From positions 1 through 7,885 of the forward strand of contig JASHQT010000290.1 in the NCBI GenBank assembly GCA_030039005.1: 7,885 bases of DNA. Reading direction: 5' to 3'. Shown piece by piece: positions 1-6,119 of this stretch. Every line of letters starts with the position of its first letter. Positions within the stretch are counted from its first letter, which is position 1. The notes under the pieces are model-generated. The model was not told where the DNA came from, ran no database searches, and saw only the letters and a program-made list of their open reading frames with translations. The position numbers and the translations under genes were made by a program. The stretch comes from Bryobacteraceae bacterium (GTDB lineage: Bacteria; Acidobacteriota; Terriglobia; Bryobacterales; Bryobacteraceae).

Positions 1-1
1 C

Positions 2-82
2 ACCTTGGTAAAAGACGAAGTGACCTCTCCGGATCGCGGCTGGACCCGCGAGGCGCTTTACACGCGTGCCCGCGCTCATTAA
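2..82 (+). CDS. C-terminal tail of an unidentified gene (5' end outside window)
   Basis: A reading frame is open from the left edge (first full codon ACC at position 2) to a TAA at 80-82. It gives 26 residues ending in GWTREALYTRARAH. The composition (charged, Arg/Ala-rich, mostly G/C in third positions) resembles the real genes in this window. It ends 15 nt before the csm5 stop, so the two genes would converge. The piece is too short to assign to a family, and a short open stretch in GC-rich DNA can arise by chance. The call therefore rests mainly on codon style and the neat convergent ending. Confidence 0.35.
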   Translation, partial: TLVKDEVTSPDRGWTREALYTRARAH

Positions 83-97
83 CAGCCGCGACCCGAC

Positions 98-1249
98 TTA
101 CCCCGCCACTTCTAAATGCACGAACCCCGGCAGACTCGCCGGCTGATTGCCCAGAAAAACGATGCGCCGCGTCTTGGGGAACGGTAGTCCCGATTGAATC
201 GCGCGCGCGTAGAGGCCCACCTGTTTCAGGATGCCGCGATAGGTTTCGTCCTGCGTGTCGAGCATGGCGACCTTCGACAAAAACCCCGCGCCCCAGCCGA
301 GCGGCAACACACAGCCGCGCTGTGCATCGCGAACCGCGCTCACGCTCGCACTGAGCTCGTCCACGGTGGATTTCAGCAGCGCCAAGCCCGTCCATTCGGA
401 ATATTGTTTCTGGATTTTCAGAAGCTGTTCGGTGTAGCCGTTTACCAGCTCGAACATCGTGCCCAGGTTCACCGGCGCACGGCGCTTGAGCGCCTTGCCG
501 ATTTCGGGCTCTGACAAAAACGCGTTCTGCCGCCACTCGCCTTCGAACACCGTGCCCGGATTGGCCATTTCCGCGAACACCGGCGTCGACTCCTCGGCGC
601 GCTTCACGCTTCCGCGCGGCACCTGTTTCCAGGCCAGCTCGTAGCGTCCCGCGCCGCGCGCTTCGAGCGTTGCCGTGCGCAGCAAATAAACCTTGAATGT
701 GCTCGGCGGAACGGTTTTCGAATCGTAGGCCGAGATCACGCGCAACGGATCGGCGCCCGATGAACCGAGCGCGGCTTCTTCCACCGAAATCGCCGGACGC
801 CGCGGCATTCTGCCTTCCGCGCCCACGCGGGACGCCAGATCCGCCAGCAATCGCTCGTTCAGCCGCCCATGCACCACGCCCGTCCGGAATGCGCCTTTGA
901 TCGCGGTGCCCGGGACATATGGTCCGCTGGGGCCGGTGCTGAAGGTCGGAATGAAAAGATGCTCGGCGTGTGTCCGCTCCCAATACTGCGTAGAGCTCGG
1001 ATGCTCGAACGGGATGCGGCGGCCCGCGTAATTCTGCGCGAAACCGCCCCAGGACGCAAAGTCCAGCTTCTCGGCTTTTTTCAACTGCGAAAGGTAGCCT
1101 TCCAGGCGCGGCCCTTTCGCCAGGAGCCGGAAGATGCGCCACTGGTCGAGAACGTTGACGTGGTCTTTCCACACCATATAGTCGATCGGCGAAAGCCGCT
1201 GGCCATCGCCGACCAACGTGGGGGTCAGGCAGGTGAGCCGGTATTTCAT
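98..1249 (-). CDS. csm5: Csm5, RAMP subunit capping the crRNA 3' end
   Basis: This 383-residue RAMP-superfamily (Cas7-like) protein sits at the crRNA 3' end of the Csm complex. In characterised III-A systems Csm5 is linked to crRNA maturation, with help from host nucleases. Visible family marks are the N-terminal beta strand with the TPTLVGDG segment (residues 9-16) followed by a PIDYMV stretch, the RAMP motif YVPGTAIKGAFR (111-122), and a C-terminal glycine-rich loop LGWGAGFLSK (317-326), which matches the G-rich K-ending loop typical of Csm5. The start is set at the ATG at 1249 because it overlaps the csm4 TGA as ATGA, indicating translational coupling. A GTG at 1264 would add only MAGGG and would deepen the overlap. 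The stop is TAA at 98-100. It is the last gene of the operon and convergent with the gene fragment at the left edge. Confidence 0.9.
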   Translation of the reverse strand: MKYRLTCLTPTLVGDGQRLSPIDYMVWKDHVNVLDQWRIFRLLAKGPRLEGYLSQLKKAEKLDFASWGGFAQNYAGRRIPFEHPSSTQYWERTHAEHLFIPTFSTGPSGPYVPGTAIKGAFRTGVVHGRLNERLLADLASRVGAEGRMPRRPAISVEEAALGSSGADPLRVISAYDSKTVPPSTFKVYLLRTATLEARGAGRYELAWKQVPRGSVKRAEESTPVFAEMANPGTVFEGEWRQNAFLSEPEIGKALKRRAPVNLGTMFELVNGYTEQLLKIQKQYSEWTGLALLKSTVDELSASVSAVRDAQRGCVLPLGWGAGFLSKVAMLDTQDETYRGILKQVGLYARAIQSGLPFPKTRRIVFLGNQPASLPGFVHLEVAG

Positions 1250-2253
1250 GCCGCCGCCCGCCACGGAATCGGAACGGTGACCGCGAAACCGGCGCGATAC
1301 ACCGGATGCGGAAAACCCTCCGGCGCAACGTTCGTTGCCGCGCCGCGCAGTTGGCCGGACGCGAGCAGCACGGAGCCTTCGGCGATCATCGTGCTCGGCT
1401 GCTTCTCGTCGCCCCAGCGCGCACTGCTTTCAATCCGCCCGCGCCGCACGACGGTCGAGTAGTTGCCGCGCTTCCAATCCACGGCGTCGCTTTCGGCGGG
1501 CGTGTACAGGGATAACAACCAGTGCGCCTGTTCGGTCTCGGCTGATTGCGGAAAACTGAACGGCTCCCACTCGGGCGCTTCCGACCGTCCCCACCCACGC
1601 GAGCGTTCGCCGCCAAATCCGGAATCGGCCAGCAACAGTAGCGCGCTGCGGACCGGCGCTTGCCAGCGCGCGACAGCATCCCCGTCGGCGAACTGCACGA
1701 TGGTCCACAGGCCGCCAGCGCGCGTGAACTCGAGACACGCCGTTGAATGCACCTCCACCGCGGCATGATTGACGCGATCCACTCCCGCGCTCGACCGCAG
1801 GGCGACCTTGAACGGACCGCGGCCTTGATTCGAAATCACCAGGCATTCGCTTTCGCCGTCCACTGCCCAGCGATCTTCATCGAGGGGCTTCTCGGCCAGC
1901 AGCGATTCGATCACCGGCAGCGGAACGAAATGCGCGCCCTTGTAGCGCACTTTGGCCGATTCCGGCGGGGGCCATAAGCTGCGCGGCGGCACCACCAGCA
2001 ATGTTTCGCCGATGAATGGAAAAAACGAGCTGAACCGCACGGCAGGCGCGCCTGCCGAAGCCGCCGCCGTGGCCACTAGCCAATCTTCGCCCAATCCGAG
2101 CTGCCACATCGCCGACGATACCGCCGAGAACAGCGCGTCGCTGTGATAAATCAAATCCACGCGGTCGCGCGCGCCCGAATCCGGGCCGAATCGCCACGGG
2201 CCCACGGGACGAAATCGAACGGCGTAGGTCAGACTGGAGCTCTCGGGTGACAT
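1246..2253 (-). CDS. csm4: Csm4, Cas5-like RAMP subunit binding the crRNA 5' tag
   Basis: At 335 residues this is within the normal Csm4 size range. Csm4 is the Cas5-group RAMP that grips the 8-nt 5' tag of the crRNA and docks onto Cas10, forming the foot of the complex. Visible marks are an N-terminal RRM-like strand, the HSDALFSAV segment (residues 37-45; Csm4 proteins carry a SD-x-LF-x-A motif here) and the glycine-rich loop GFGGERSRGWGR (212-223) characteristic of RAMPs. A C-terminal RAMP-like half follows, with a late segment near GQLRGAATNVAPEGFPHPVY. The start ATG at 2253 lies 1 nt after the csm3 TAG, and the only Shine-Dalgarno-like bases (GAG) sit within the csm3 tail, so translation is probably coupled. 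It has no known catalytic residues. Confidence 0.9.
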   Translation of the reverse strand: MSPESSSLTYAVRFRPVGPWRFGPDSGARDRVDLIYHSDALFSAVSSAMWQLGLGEDWLVATAAASAGAPAVRFSSFFPFIGETLLVVPPRSLWPPPESAKVRYKGAHFVPLPVIESLLAEKPLDEDRWAVDGESECLVISNQGRGPFKVALRSSAGVDRVNHAAVEVHSTACLEFTRAGGLWTIVQFADGDAVARWQAPVRSALLLLADSGFGGERSRGWGRSEAPEWEPFSFPQSAETEQAHWLLSLYTPAESDAVDWKRGNYSTVVRRGRIESSARWGDEKQPSTMIAEGSVLLASGQLRGAATNVAPEGFPHPVYRAGFAVTVPIPWRAAA

Positions 2254-2254
2254 C

Positions 2255-3094
2255 CTACTCGGCGAGCTTTTCAGCGAAATCGGACGCCGTCACAAGCGAC
2301 TGCACGGCCGCCAGATCCGCGCCCGCGGCAAGTTCCTGCTCCGCTGCGCCCGAGGCATAGAAGCCGCGCCCGCGCCAGGTGAGCTTCAAACCCGAAAGCG
2401 CGATGCGCCCGTTGCCGCGCGATCCGCCCCCGCCCAGGCTGTCGTCTTCCAGCAATCGGAGGCCCTCTACCAGACGCGGGAGCAATTCGCGATCCTGCGG
2501 ACACAGCACATCCATCACGATGCGGAAGTGGAAGCGCGCGCCCGCCGGAACGCGTTCCAAGGTCCGTGGATTGGCCTGCGAAGTGATGCGGTCGATGGCG
2601 TTCTCGCTCTTCACCTCGGTCAGCTCATCGTCCATGTTCTCGCGCATCTGCGGCGTGATGCTGTCGGTGATCAGCGGAGCGTCGTACACGGTAAGGCGCG
2701 CCGGCGTGGCCGCGCTCGATTCCTGCGCCTCGCCGCCCGCGACCCGCTCCATCCGCCCCGGGTTGCGGCCAAACAGCAGGCAGACTTCATCGTCCGGCCG
2801 CTCGCTCTGATGAATCCGCACTTCCTGGCCCTTGCGCTTGGAAAGATACACCAACTCGCTCGGCACGGCGAGGCCGGACGATTGCTCCAGCAGCGAGCGC
2901 AGCTTCCCGCGCAGTGAACTCCCCGGGATGTAGGGCAGTCCGAAGGCGTCTTTGACCACGGGATTATCGGCGCCGCCGATCTCGAGCGACCCTTTCCCTG
3001 CCCCGATATGCAGCCCCGTTTGACAGGCGATATCACCTTCCACAATCAATTTTCCAATCAGCTTCAATTCGGTTTGCGCGGTGTGCGAACTCAT
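2255..3094 (-). CDS. csm3: Csm3, Cas7-like backbone subunit and target-RNA endonuclease
   Basis: Csm3 polymerises along the crRNA spacer and cuts bound target RNA at 6-nt intervals, using one aspartate per subunit. The 279-residue sequence shows LHIGAGKGSLEIGGADNPVVKD (residues 28-49), where Asp43 aligns by pattern with the catalytic Asp33 of Streptococcus Csm3. The RAMP motif PYIPGSSLRGKLRSLL (54-69) follows, then PARLTVYDAPL (131-141), a thumb-like region with KSENAIDRITSQANPRTLERV (162-182), and a glycine-rich loop SLGGGGSRGNGRI (219-231). It is about 60 residues longer than the compact firmicute Csm3 proteins. The extra length appears to be a Gly/Ala/Ser insert near 110-130 and an Ala/Glu-rich C-terminal tail after 240. 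An AGGAAA sits about 10 nt before the ATG at 3094. Cleavage activity is inferred from the retained Asp. Confidence 0.93.
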   Translation of the reverse strand: MSSHTAQTELKLIGKLIVEGDIACQTGLHIGAGKGSLEIGGADNPVVKDAFGLPYIPGSSLRGKLRSLLEQSSGLAVPSELVYLSKRKGQEVRIHQSERPDDEVCLLFGRNPGRMERVAGGEAQESSAATPARLTVYDAPLITDSITPQMRENMDDELTEVKSENAIDRITSQANPRTLERVPAGARFHFRIVMDVLCPQDRELLPRLVEGLRLLEDDSLGGGGSRGNGRIALSGLKLTWRGRGFYASGAAEQELAAGADLAAVQSLVTASDFAEKLAE

Positions 3095-3138
3095 GTCGGC
3101 TCGGTTTCCTGGTCGTGCTATTCGTCGTAGGCCACGGT

Positions 3139-3825
3139 TTATTCGTTATAAGCTACGATCGCTTCAAACAAATCGCGAAAACGTTCGTAGCCGCGGGCAT
3201 CGTTCTTGCGCGTCACTTGCAGCAGCAGTTTCTCGAGCGAATCGAGACTGCGCAACGAGTGGCGCGCGATGGTGTAGGCCAGGCGCGCCCGCAACATCAC
3301 GAACTGCTGCTGGCGTTCGTTCTCCGGCGCGCGGACCGCGCGGCGAACCGCATTGTACAGCCGGCGCAATTGGCTCTTAGTGCCCGAATCCATGTCGCGC
3401 ATGCGGCTCACGACGCCGTGGGCCTGGTTGTCCAGATACAGCGGATCGGAAATCAGCTTCTCGATATCGATCTCGGGCGGTCCTTCGAAGCGCCCGCGTT
3501 CCCCGCCGCGGCGTTCGTCTCGCTCCCGCCCGCGGTCACGGCCACCTTCTCGGCCGCCGCCTTCGCGACCGCCGCGGTCTTCGCGGCCCTCACGCCCTTC
3601 ACGATTGCCTCCGCCCTCGCGGCGCTGGCCTTGTCCCTGGCCTTGCTGGCCCTGGGGCTTGCGTTCCCCTTGCGGACGCTCACCCTGGGGACGATCGCCT
3701 TGCGGTTTGCGTTCGGGACGCTCCACCGCTGCCGGCTGCGCTTCGGCCCGCTCGCTCGGAGAGGGAGTCTCGGGCGGTGTCTCGGCTACGCGTACCTCTT
3801 GCTCTGTCTGTTCTGTATCAGCCAT
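3139..3825 (-). CDS. csm2: Csm2 small subunit with a long disordered PQG/RG-rich N-terminal extension
   Basis: The C-terminal part (about residues 116-228) is a standard Csm2: an all-helical small subunit that lines the crRNA-target duplex. Recognition rests on SQLRRLYNAVRR (151-162; the family has an SQ-x-RK-x-YN helix), ARLAYTIAR (180-188) and the terminal FEAIVAYNE (220-228), nearly identical to the usual Csm2 ending. Usual Csm2 length is about 120-150 residues, whereas this is 228. The surplus is residues 1-115, an acidic/Pro start (1-40), then PQG-type repeats (41-67), then a block of RG, GR, GGR and RE dipeptides (68-113). No fold is expected there. The ATG at 3825 is preceded by AAGGAG at 5-nt spacing, the strongest ribosome site in the operon, so the extension belongs to the translated protein. 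No candidate restart just before the core has comparable support. Confidence 0.88.
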   Translation of the reverse strand: MADTEQTEQEVRVAETPPETPSPSERAEAQPAAVERPERKPQGDRPQGERPQGERKPQGQQGQGQGQRREGGGNREGREGREDRGGREGGGREGGRDRGRERDERRGGERGRFEGPPEIDIEKLISDPLYLDNQAHGVVSRMRDMDSGTKSQLRRLYNAVRRAVRAPENERQQQFVMLRARLAYTIARHSLRSLDSLEKLLLQVTRKNDARGYERFRDLFEAIVAYNE

Positions 3826-3830
3826 CCAAA

Positions 3831-3836
3831 CTCCTT
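3831..3836 (-). promoter_or_regulatory. Strong Shine-Dalgarno site of csm2
   Basis: The minus strand reads AAGGAG followed by TTTGG and the ATG at 3825. This near-ideal site fixes the csm2 start and hence the reality of the disordered N-terminal tail. It contrasts with cas10, which has no evident Shine-Dalgarno sequence, and may help Csm2 to be made in excess over Cas10. Confidence 0.75.
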
Positions 3837-3845
3837 GTTTTGTGG

Positions 3846-3865
3846 GGCACGCACTCGTGCGTGCC
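3846..3865. repeat. Perfect 9-bp-arm palindrome (hairpin) between cas10 and csm2
   Basis: Arms GGCACGCAC (3846-3854) and GTGCGTGCC (3857-3865) are perfect reverse complements around a 2-nt centre. A realistic fold is an 8-bp stem with a CGAG loop on the minus-strand RNA. A 6-bp palindrome GGTACC (3866-3871) abuts it on the cas10 side. It occupies most of the 51-nt gap and leaves the csm2 Shine-Dalgarno site free. No U-tract follows in the direction of transcription, so an intrinsic terminator is unlikely. It could be a REP-like dispersed palindrome, an mRNA-stability element or a partial attenuator. The symmetry is seen directly; the role is inferred. Confidence 0.7.
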
Positions 3866-3876
3866 GGTACCAGGAG

Positions 3877-5301
3877 CTACTCACTCGAAGCGCCCTCGGT
3901 AGAGAGCCTTGCCCATTCTAACGCCACGCGGCCCGAGGGCCGCAACTTGATATTCGCGGGGTTCTTGCCGACCAGGTCGGCAATCAAACTGGCGCGCGCC
4001 TTTTGAAAATCCCGCGCCCGCGAACTTCCCAGAATCCGCAACAGCCGGCGGTGGAATCGCCAGGGCCGTTCCACGCGCTTAGCGCCCGGCGCACGGCGCG
4101 TTTCGCGATAAATCCCGCACAAATCGCGGATATATTGCGGCGCGACCCCGAACTCGCGCACCATCGCAGTGAGTTCGTCCTTGAGCTCGGCCGCATCGGC
4201 CAATTGCTTCCATTCGAGCGTCCGGCCCAAGAGATAGAAGCAATCCTTATCGGCCGATTTAGCGATTTCCAGCCTATCCCGCGCCCGCCCATACACCGAT
4301 CCCAGCGGCGTTTCGAGCTCCGGCGCGAGCGCCAGCGCCATGGTAATGGTCTTGCCTTCGGGCCCCGGAAATTCCTTGAGGTGTTCTTCGGTAAAGCGCT
4401 GGAACAAACGCTCGAATTCGCGCGCAAAGCCGATGAGGGCGTCCCAGGCGCCGCACACCGCGAAATCGTCGCCGCCGGTGTGGAGCAGGTTCACCTTCCT
4501 CCAGAACTCGGGCAGCGAGCACAGCACCTCCACCTCGCCGGCGAAAAACTGCTTATACAGCACGGAAAGCTGCACGTAATCTTCGATGCTTTGCAGGCGG
4601 CGCATGCGGACGCCGAAACTGTCCACGTCGCCGCGCAGCACGCCCCACACGGGCATTCCCTCGGCACGGGATGCCAGTACCGGCGCTGTCGCCGCTTCGC
4701 GCCCGTCGTCGGTCAGCGCGGTGTGCCTTGCGAGCGGCATCGAATCCGGCGACGTGCCGATGGTCCAGGAGTGCTTGCCGCCGGCCGTCAAGATCTCCGC
4801 GGGCGAATCGGGCGACCAGCCGACGTGCGTGGCGTCGCGCAGCTCGCGCCCCAGATTTTCGAAATAGGCCGGATCGGATCCCGGCGCGGGCGCATTCTGG
4901 GAGAAACCGCCCGCGGCCAACGGCGTTCCCTGCTTGCGCTGAAATTCGTCGTTCAGCCGCTTGCGAACCACGGTCCAATCGCCGAGGTTTTCGGTGATGG
5001 CCCAGATCAACTCCAGGCGATTCTCACTGCGCTCCCGAATTCCGGCGCCGGCCGCGATGAGAAAATCTTCGGCTTGTGACCGCACTTCTTGCGGAAGCAC
5101 CACCAGAAACTGCTCGCCGCCGCTCGAGCCGAGCAGCATTTTCGATAGTCCCAGTTCGGCGATCAATGCGCGCGGCAATACTTCACTCAATAGGCTGATC
5201 CAGCGCAGCCGCCCGGTGAGGAGCGCCTCGGCGGGCCGGCCCGAGGGCAGGAATTCCTCCACCCCCAAAAGCTTGCCTTGCAATAGGATCTGTACTGACA
5301 T
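3877..5301 (-). CDS. cas10: Cas10 (Csm1), HD-less large subunit with an intact GGDD cyclase motif
   Basis: Cas10 is the large subunit of type III complexes; its palm domain makes cyclic oligoadenylate from ATP after target RNA binding. The 474-residue protein begins directly at Palm 1: LLGVEEFL (11-18), LLTGRLRWISLLSEVL (27-42) and the degenerate GGEQFLVVLP (61-70). A linker (about 130-215) follows, without the CxxC pairs of the usual zinc ribbon. Palm 2 then has GVLRGDVDSFG (220-230; Asp225 and Asp227) and HTGGDDFAVCG (274-284; GGDD at 276-279), and a helical C-terminal D4 domain fills about 360-474. Typical Csm1 proteins are 750-850 residues, and the N-terminal HD nuclease is absent here. 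An in-frame TAA at 5311-5313 sits 9 nt before the ATG at 5301, and an unrelated gene lies just upstream, so the HD part is not nearby. No clear Shine-Dalgarno sequence is seen. DNase activity from HD is predicted lost and signalling retained. Confidence 0.9.
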   Translation of the reverse strand: MSVQILLQGKLLGVEEFLPSGRPAEALLTGRLRWISLLSEVLPRALIAELGLSKMLLGSSGGEQFLVVLPQEVRSQAEDFLIAAGAGIRERSENRLELIWAITENLGDWTVVRKRLNDEFQRKQGTPLAAGGFSQNAPAPGSDPAYFENLGRELRDATHVGWSPDSPAEILTAGGKHSWTIGTSPDSMPLARHTALTDDGREAATAPVLASRAEGMPVWGVLRGDVDSFGVRMRRLQSIEDYVQLSVLYKQFFAGEVEVLCSLPEFWRKVNLLHTGGDDFAVCGAWDALIGFAREFERLFQRFTEEHLKEFPGPEGKTITMALALAPELETPLGSVYGRARDRLEIAKSADKDCFYLLGRTLEWKQLADAAELKDELTAMVREFGVAPQYIRDLCGIYRETRRAPGAKRVERPWRFHRRLLRILGSSRARDFQKARASLIADLVGKNPANIKLRPSGRVALEWARLSTEGASSE

Positions 5302-5345
5302 GCGAGCGCGTTAAAAGCTCAACTGTACCACGCCACCGCGCTCGC
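5302..5345. repeat. Perfect 9-bp inverted repeat abutting the cas10 start codon
   Basis: GCGAGCGCG (5302-5310) and CGCGCTCGC (5337-5345) are perfect reverse complements separated by 26 nt. One arm touches the cas10 ATG (5299-5301) and the other lies 16 nt downstream of the stop of the preceding gene. On the minus-strand RNA the structure would place the translation-initiation region in or beside a GC-only stem, where no Shine-Dalgarno sequence is seen. It could limit cas10 translation, be a protein-binding dyad, or help to end the upstream transcript, although the loop is long and no U-run follows. I see no convincing promoter in the 59-nt gap (5302-5360). Confidence 0.5.
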
Positions 5346-5360
5346 TACATGCTGCGCCGC

Positions 5361-6119
5361 CTACTGGCGCGTCAGGACGATCGTGTCGGACTTCTTCGTA
5401 GCCACGGGAGTGCCGATGTCGGTCAGCACCTTGCCGTCGGCCGAAACCTTGTAGACGTCCTTGAAATACGGCTTTCCATCGATATACGTCATGGCTTCAA
5501 ATGAAGCCGCTCCGGTCTTTCGGAACGACATGGTTTGCTTCGAACCGTCCGTGGCACCGGTCATGGGATACGGCTTGCCGTCAAACTTCGCGACACAGAG
5601 CGAATTCGGCTGCGCAAGCTTTAGACCGTCCGAGCCGTCGGGAGCGATCTCAAGCCATATGTCGGCAGCGTCGAAGTGTGTGGTCTGCCACTTGCCCAGA
5701 AACCCGGGGCCGCCCGAGAGACGCTTTAGAGTCGAGGTCTGGGTAATTTCCTTTCCGTCCTCTTGTGGGATGACCGTGGTCGCGTTGATCGTGTCGCCGT
5801 TCAGCTTGAGCGTGAATTTTCCCGAGATCTTGCCGTTCGCCCGGTTGACGACCTCCCACGTGTTGTCGTCCACGGCCTTCCACGCAGTCGTGCCGCCGTC
5901 CGGCATCGGATTTTCGTTGCCGTCCAGCTTAAACCTGTAGACGAAGCCCGATCCGTCGTACTTGTATTCACCCGACGGCAGCTTCTCAATGCTAGCCGTG
6001 CCTTGGACTTTACTCTTGGAGGAATCCACTTTCCATTTGCCGAAATAGGGAGCGTCGGCCGCCGTTACCGCAGCCGCCGCAAGGAACATAACCGTACAAG
6101 CTAGCGTGAAGTGTTTCAT
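5361..6119 (-). CDS. Secreted protein of unknown function with two diverged beta-rich repeats
   Basis: The 252-residue product starts MKHFTLACTVMFLAAAAVTAADA, a clear Sec signal peptide with likely cleavage near residues 20-23, so it should be exported. The mature part is two roughly 110-residue repeats. FGKWKVDSSKS (26-36) corresponds to LGKWQTTHFDA (141-151), YRFKLDGNENPMPDG (61-75) to CVAKFDGKPYPMTGA (175-189), and the NGKISGKFTLKLNGDTI stretch (95-111) to DGKPYFKDVYKVSADGKVL (214-232). Alternating hydrophobic strands suggest a lipocalin- or avidin-like beta fold, but I do not recognise a named family or catalytic residues. A near-perfect AAGGAGG lies 8 nt before the ATG at 6119, and the ATG overlaps the stop of the upstream hydrolase as ATGA. 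It is upstream of cas10 on the same strand, with no obvious functional link to the Csm complex. Confidence 0.8.
   Translation of the reverse strand: MKHFTLACTVMFLAAAAVTAADAPYFGKWKVDSSKSKVQGTASIEKLPSGEYKYDGSGFVYRFKLDGNENPMPDGGTTAWKAVDDNTWEVVNRANGKISGKFTLKLNGDTINATTVIPQEDGKEITQTSTLKRLSGGPGFLGKWQTTHFDAADIWLEIAPDGSDGLKLAQPNSLCVAKFDGKPYPMTGATDGSKQTMSFRKTGAASFEAMTYIDGKPYFKDVYKVSADGKVLTDIGTPVATKKSDTIVLTRQ

Larger units (their letters stand above)
98..5301 (-). other. Type III-A (Csm) CRISPR-Cas effector operon: cas10-csm2-csm3-csm4-csm5
   Basis: Five same-strand genes lie in the canonical III-A effector order, with gaps of 51, 44 and 1 nt and then a 4-nt overlap. csm2 and csm5 in a single-Cas10 operon point to subtype III-A rather than III-B (which has cmr genes) or III-D. 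All subunits of a Csm complex are present. No cas6, csm6, cas1, cas2 or CRISPR repeat is visible at either end: a different gene converges on the csm5 end, and an unrelated two-gene unit lies upstream of cas10. The operon therefore looks like a bare effector cassette within this window. Confidence 0.9.

Noticed and set aside
1246..1264. GTG start of csm5 at 1264
   Set aside because: It adds only MAGGG before the natural MKYRLT strand, with no better ribosome site. The ATG at 1249 forms the classic ATGA overlap with the csm4 stop.
869..1462. Plus-strand open frame of 197 codons spanning the csm5-csm4 junction
   Set aside because: Shadow frame crossing two real genes, with no recognisable motif or ribosome site.
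3490..3705. Possible CRISPR array or tandem DNA repeat in the csm2 N-terminal region
   Set aside because: The repetition is at codon and dipeptide level (PQG, RG, GR) with units of only 3-15 nt. There are no 28-37 nt repeats with unique spacers here or anywhere else in the window.
3846..3865. Intrinsic terminator between cas10 and csm2
   Set aside because: On the minus strand the stem is not followed by a U-tract close enough; the nearest T-rich bases (TTTTG) do not form a run. The downstream genes clearly belong to the same operon.
3115..3921. Long plus-strand open frame (268 codons) opposite csm2
   Set aside because: It is the antisense shadow of the csm2 gene: the hydrophobic Ala/Leu-rich stretch mirrors the Arg/Gly/Glu codons of the disordered tail. 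It lacks a ribosome site, and the Csm2 core on the other strand is unmistakable.
4003..5079. Plus-strand open frame of 358 codons opposite cas10
   Set aside because: Antisense shadow in GC-rich DNA. The composition is Arg/His-rich without any domain, while the minus strand carries conserved Cas10 motifs including GGDD.
5249..5258. Ten-base palindrome AGGAATTCCT within cas10
   Set aside because: It lies inside conserved Palm 1 coding sequence and encodes EEF in a normal frame. A single short palindrome is expected by chance.
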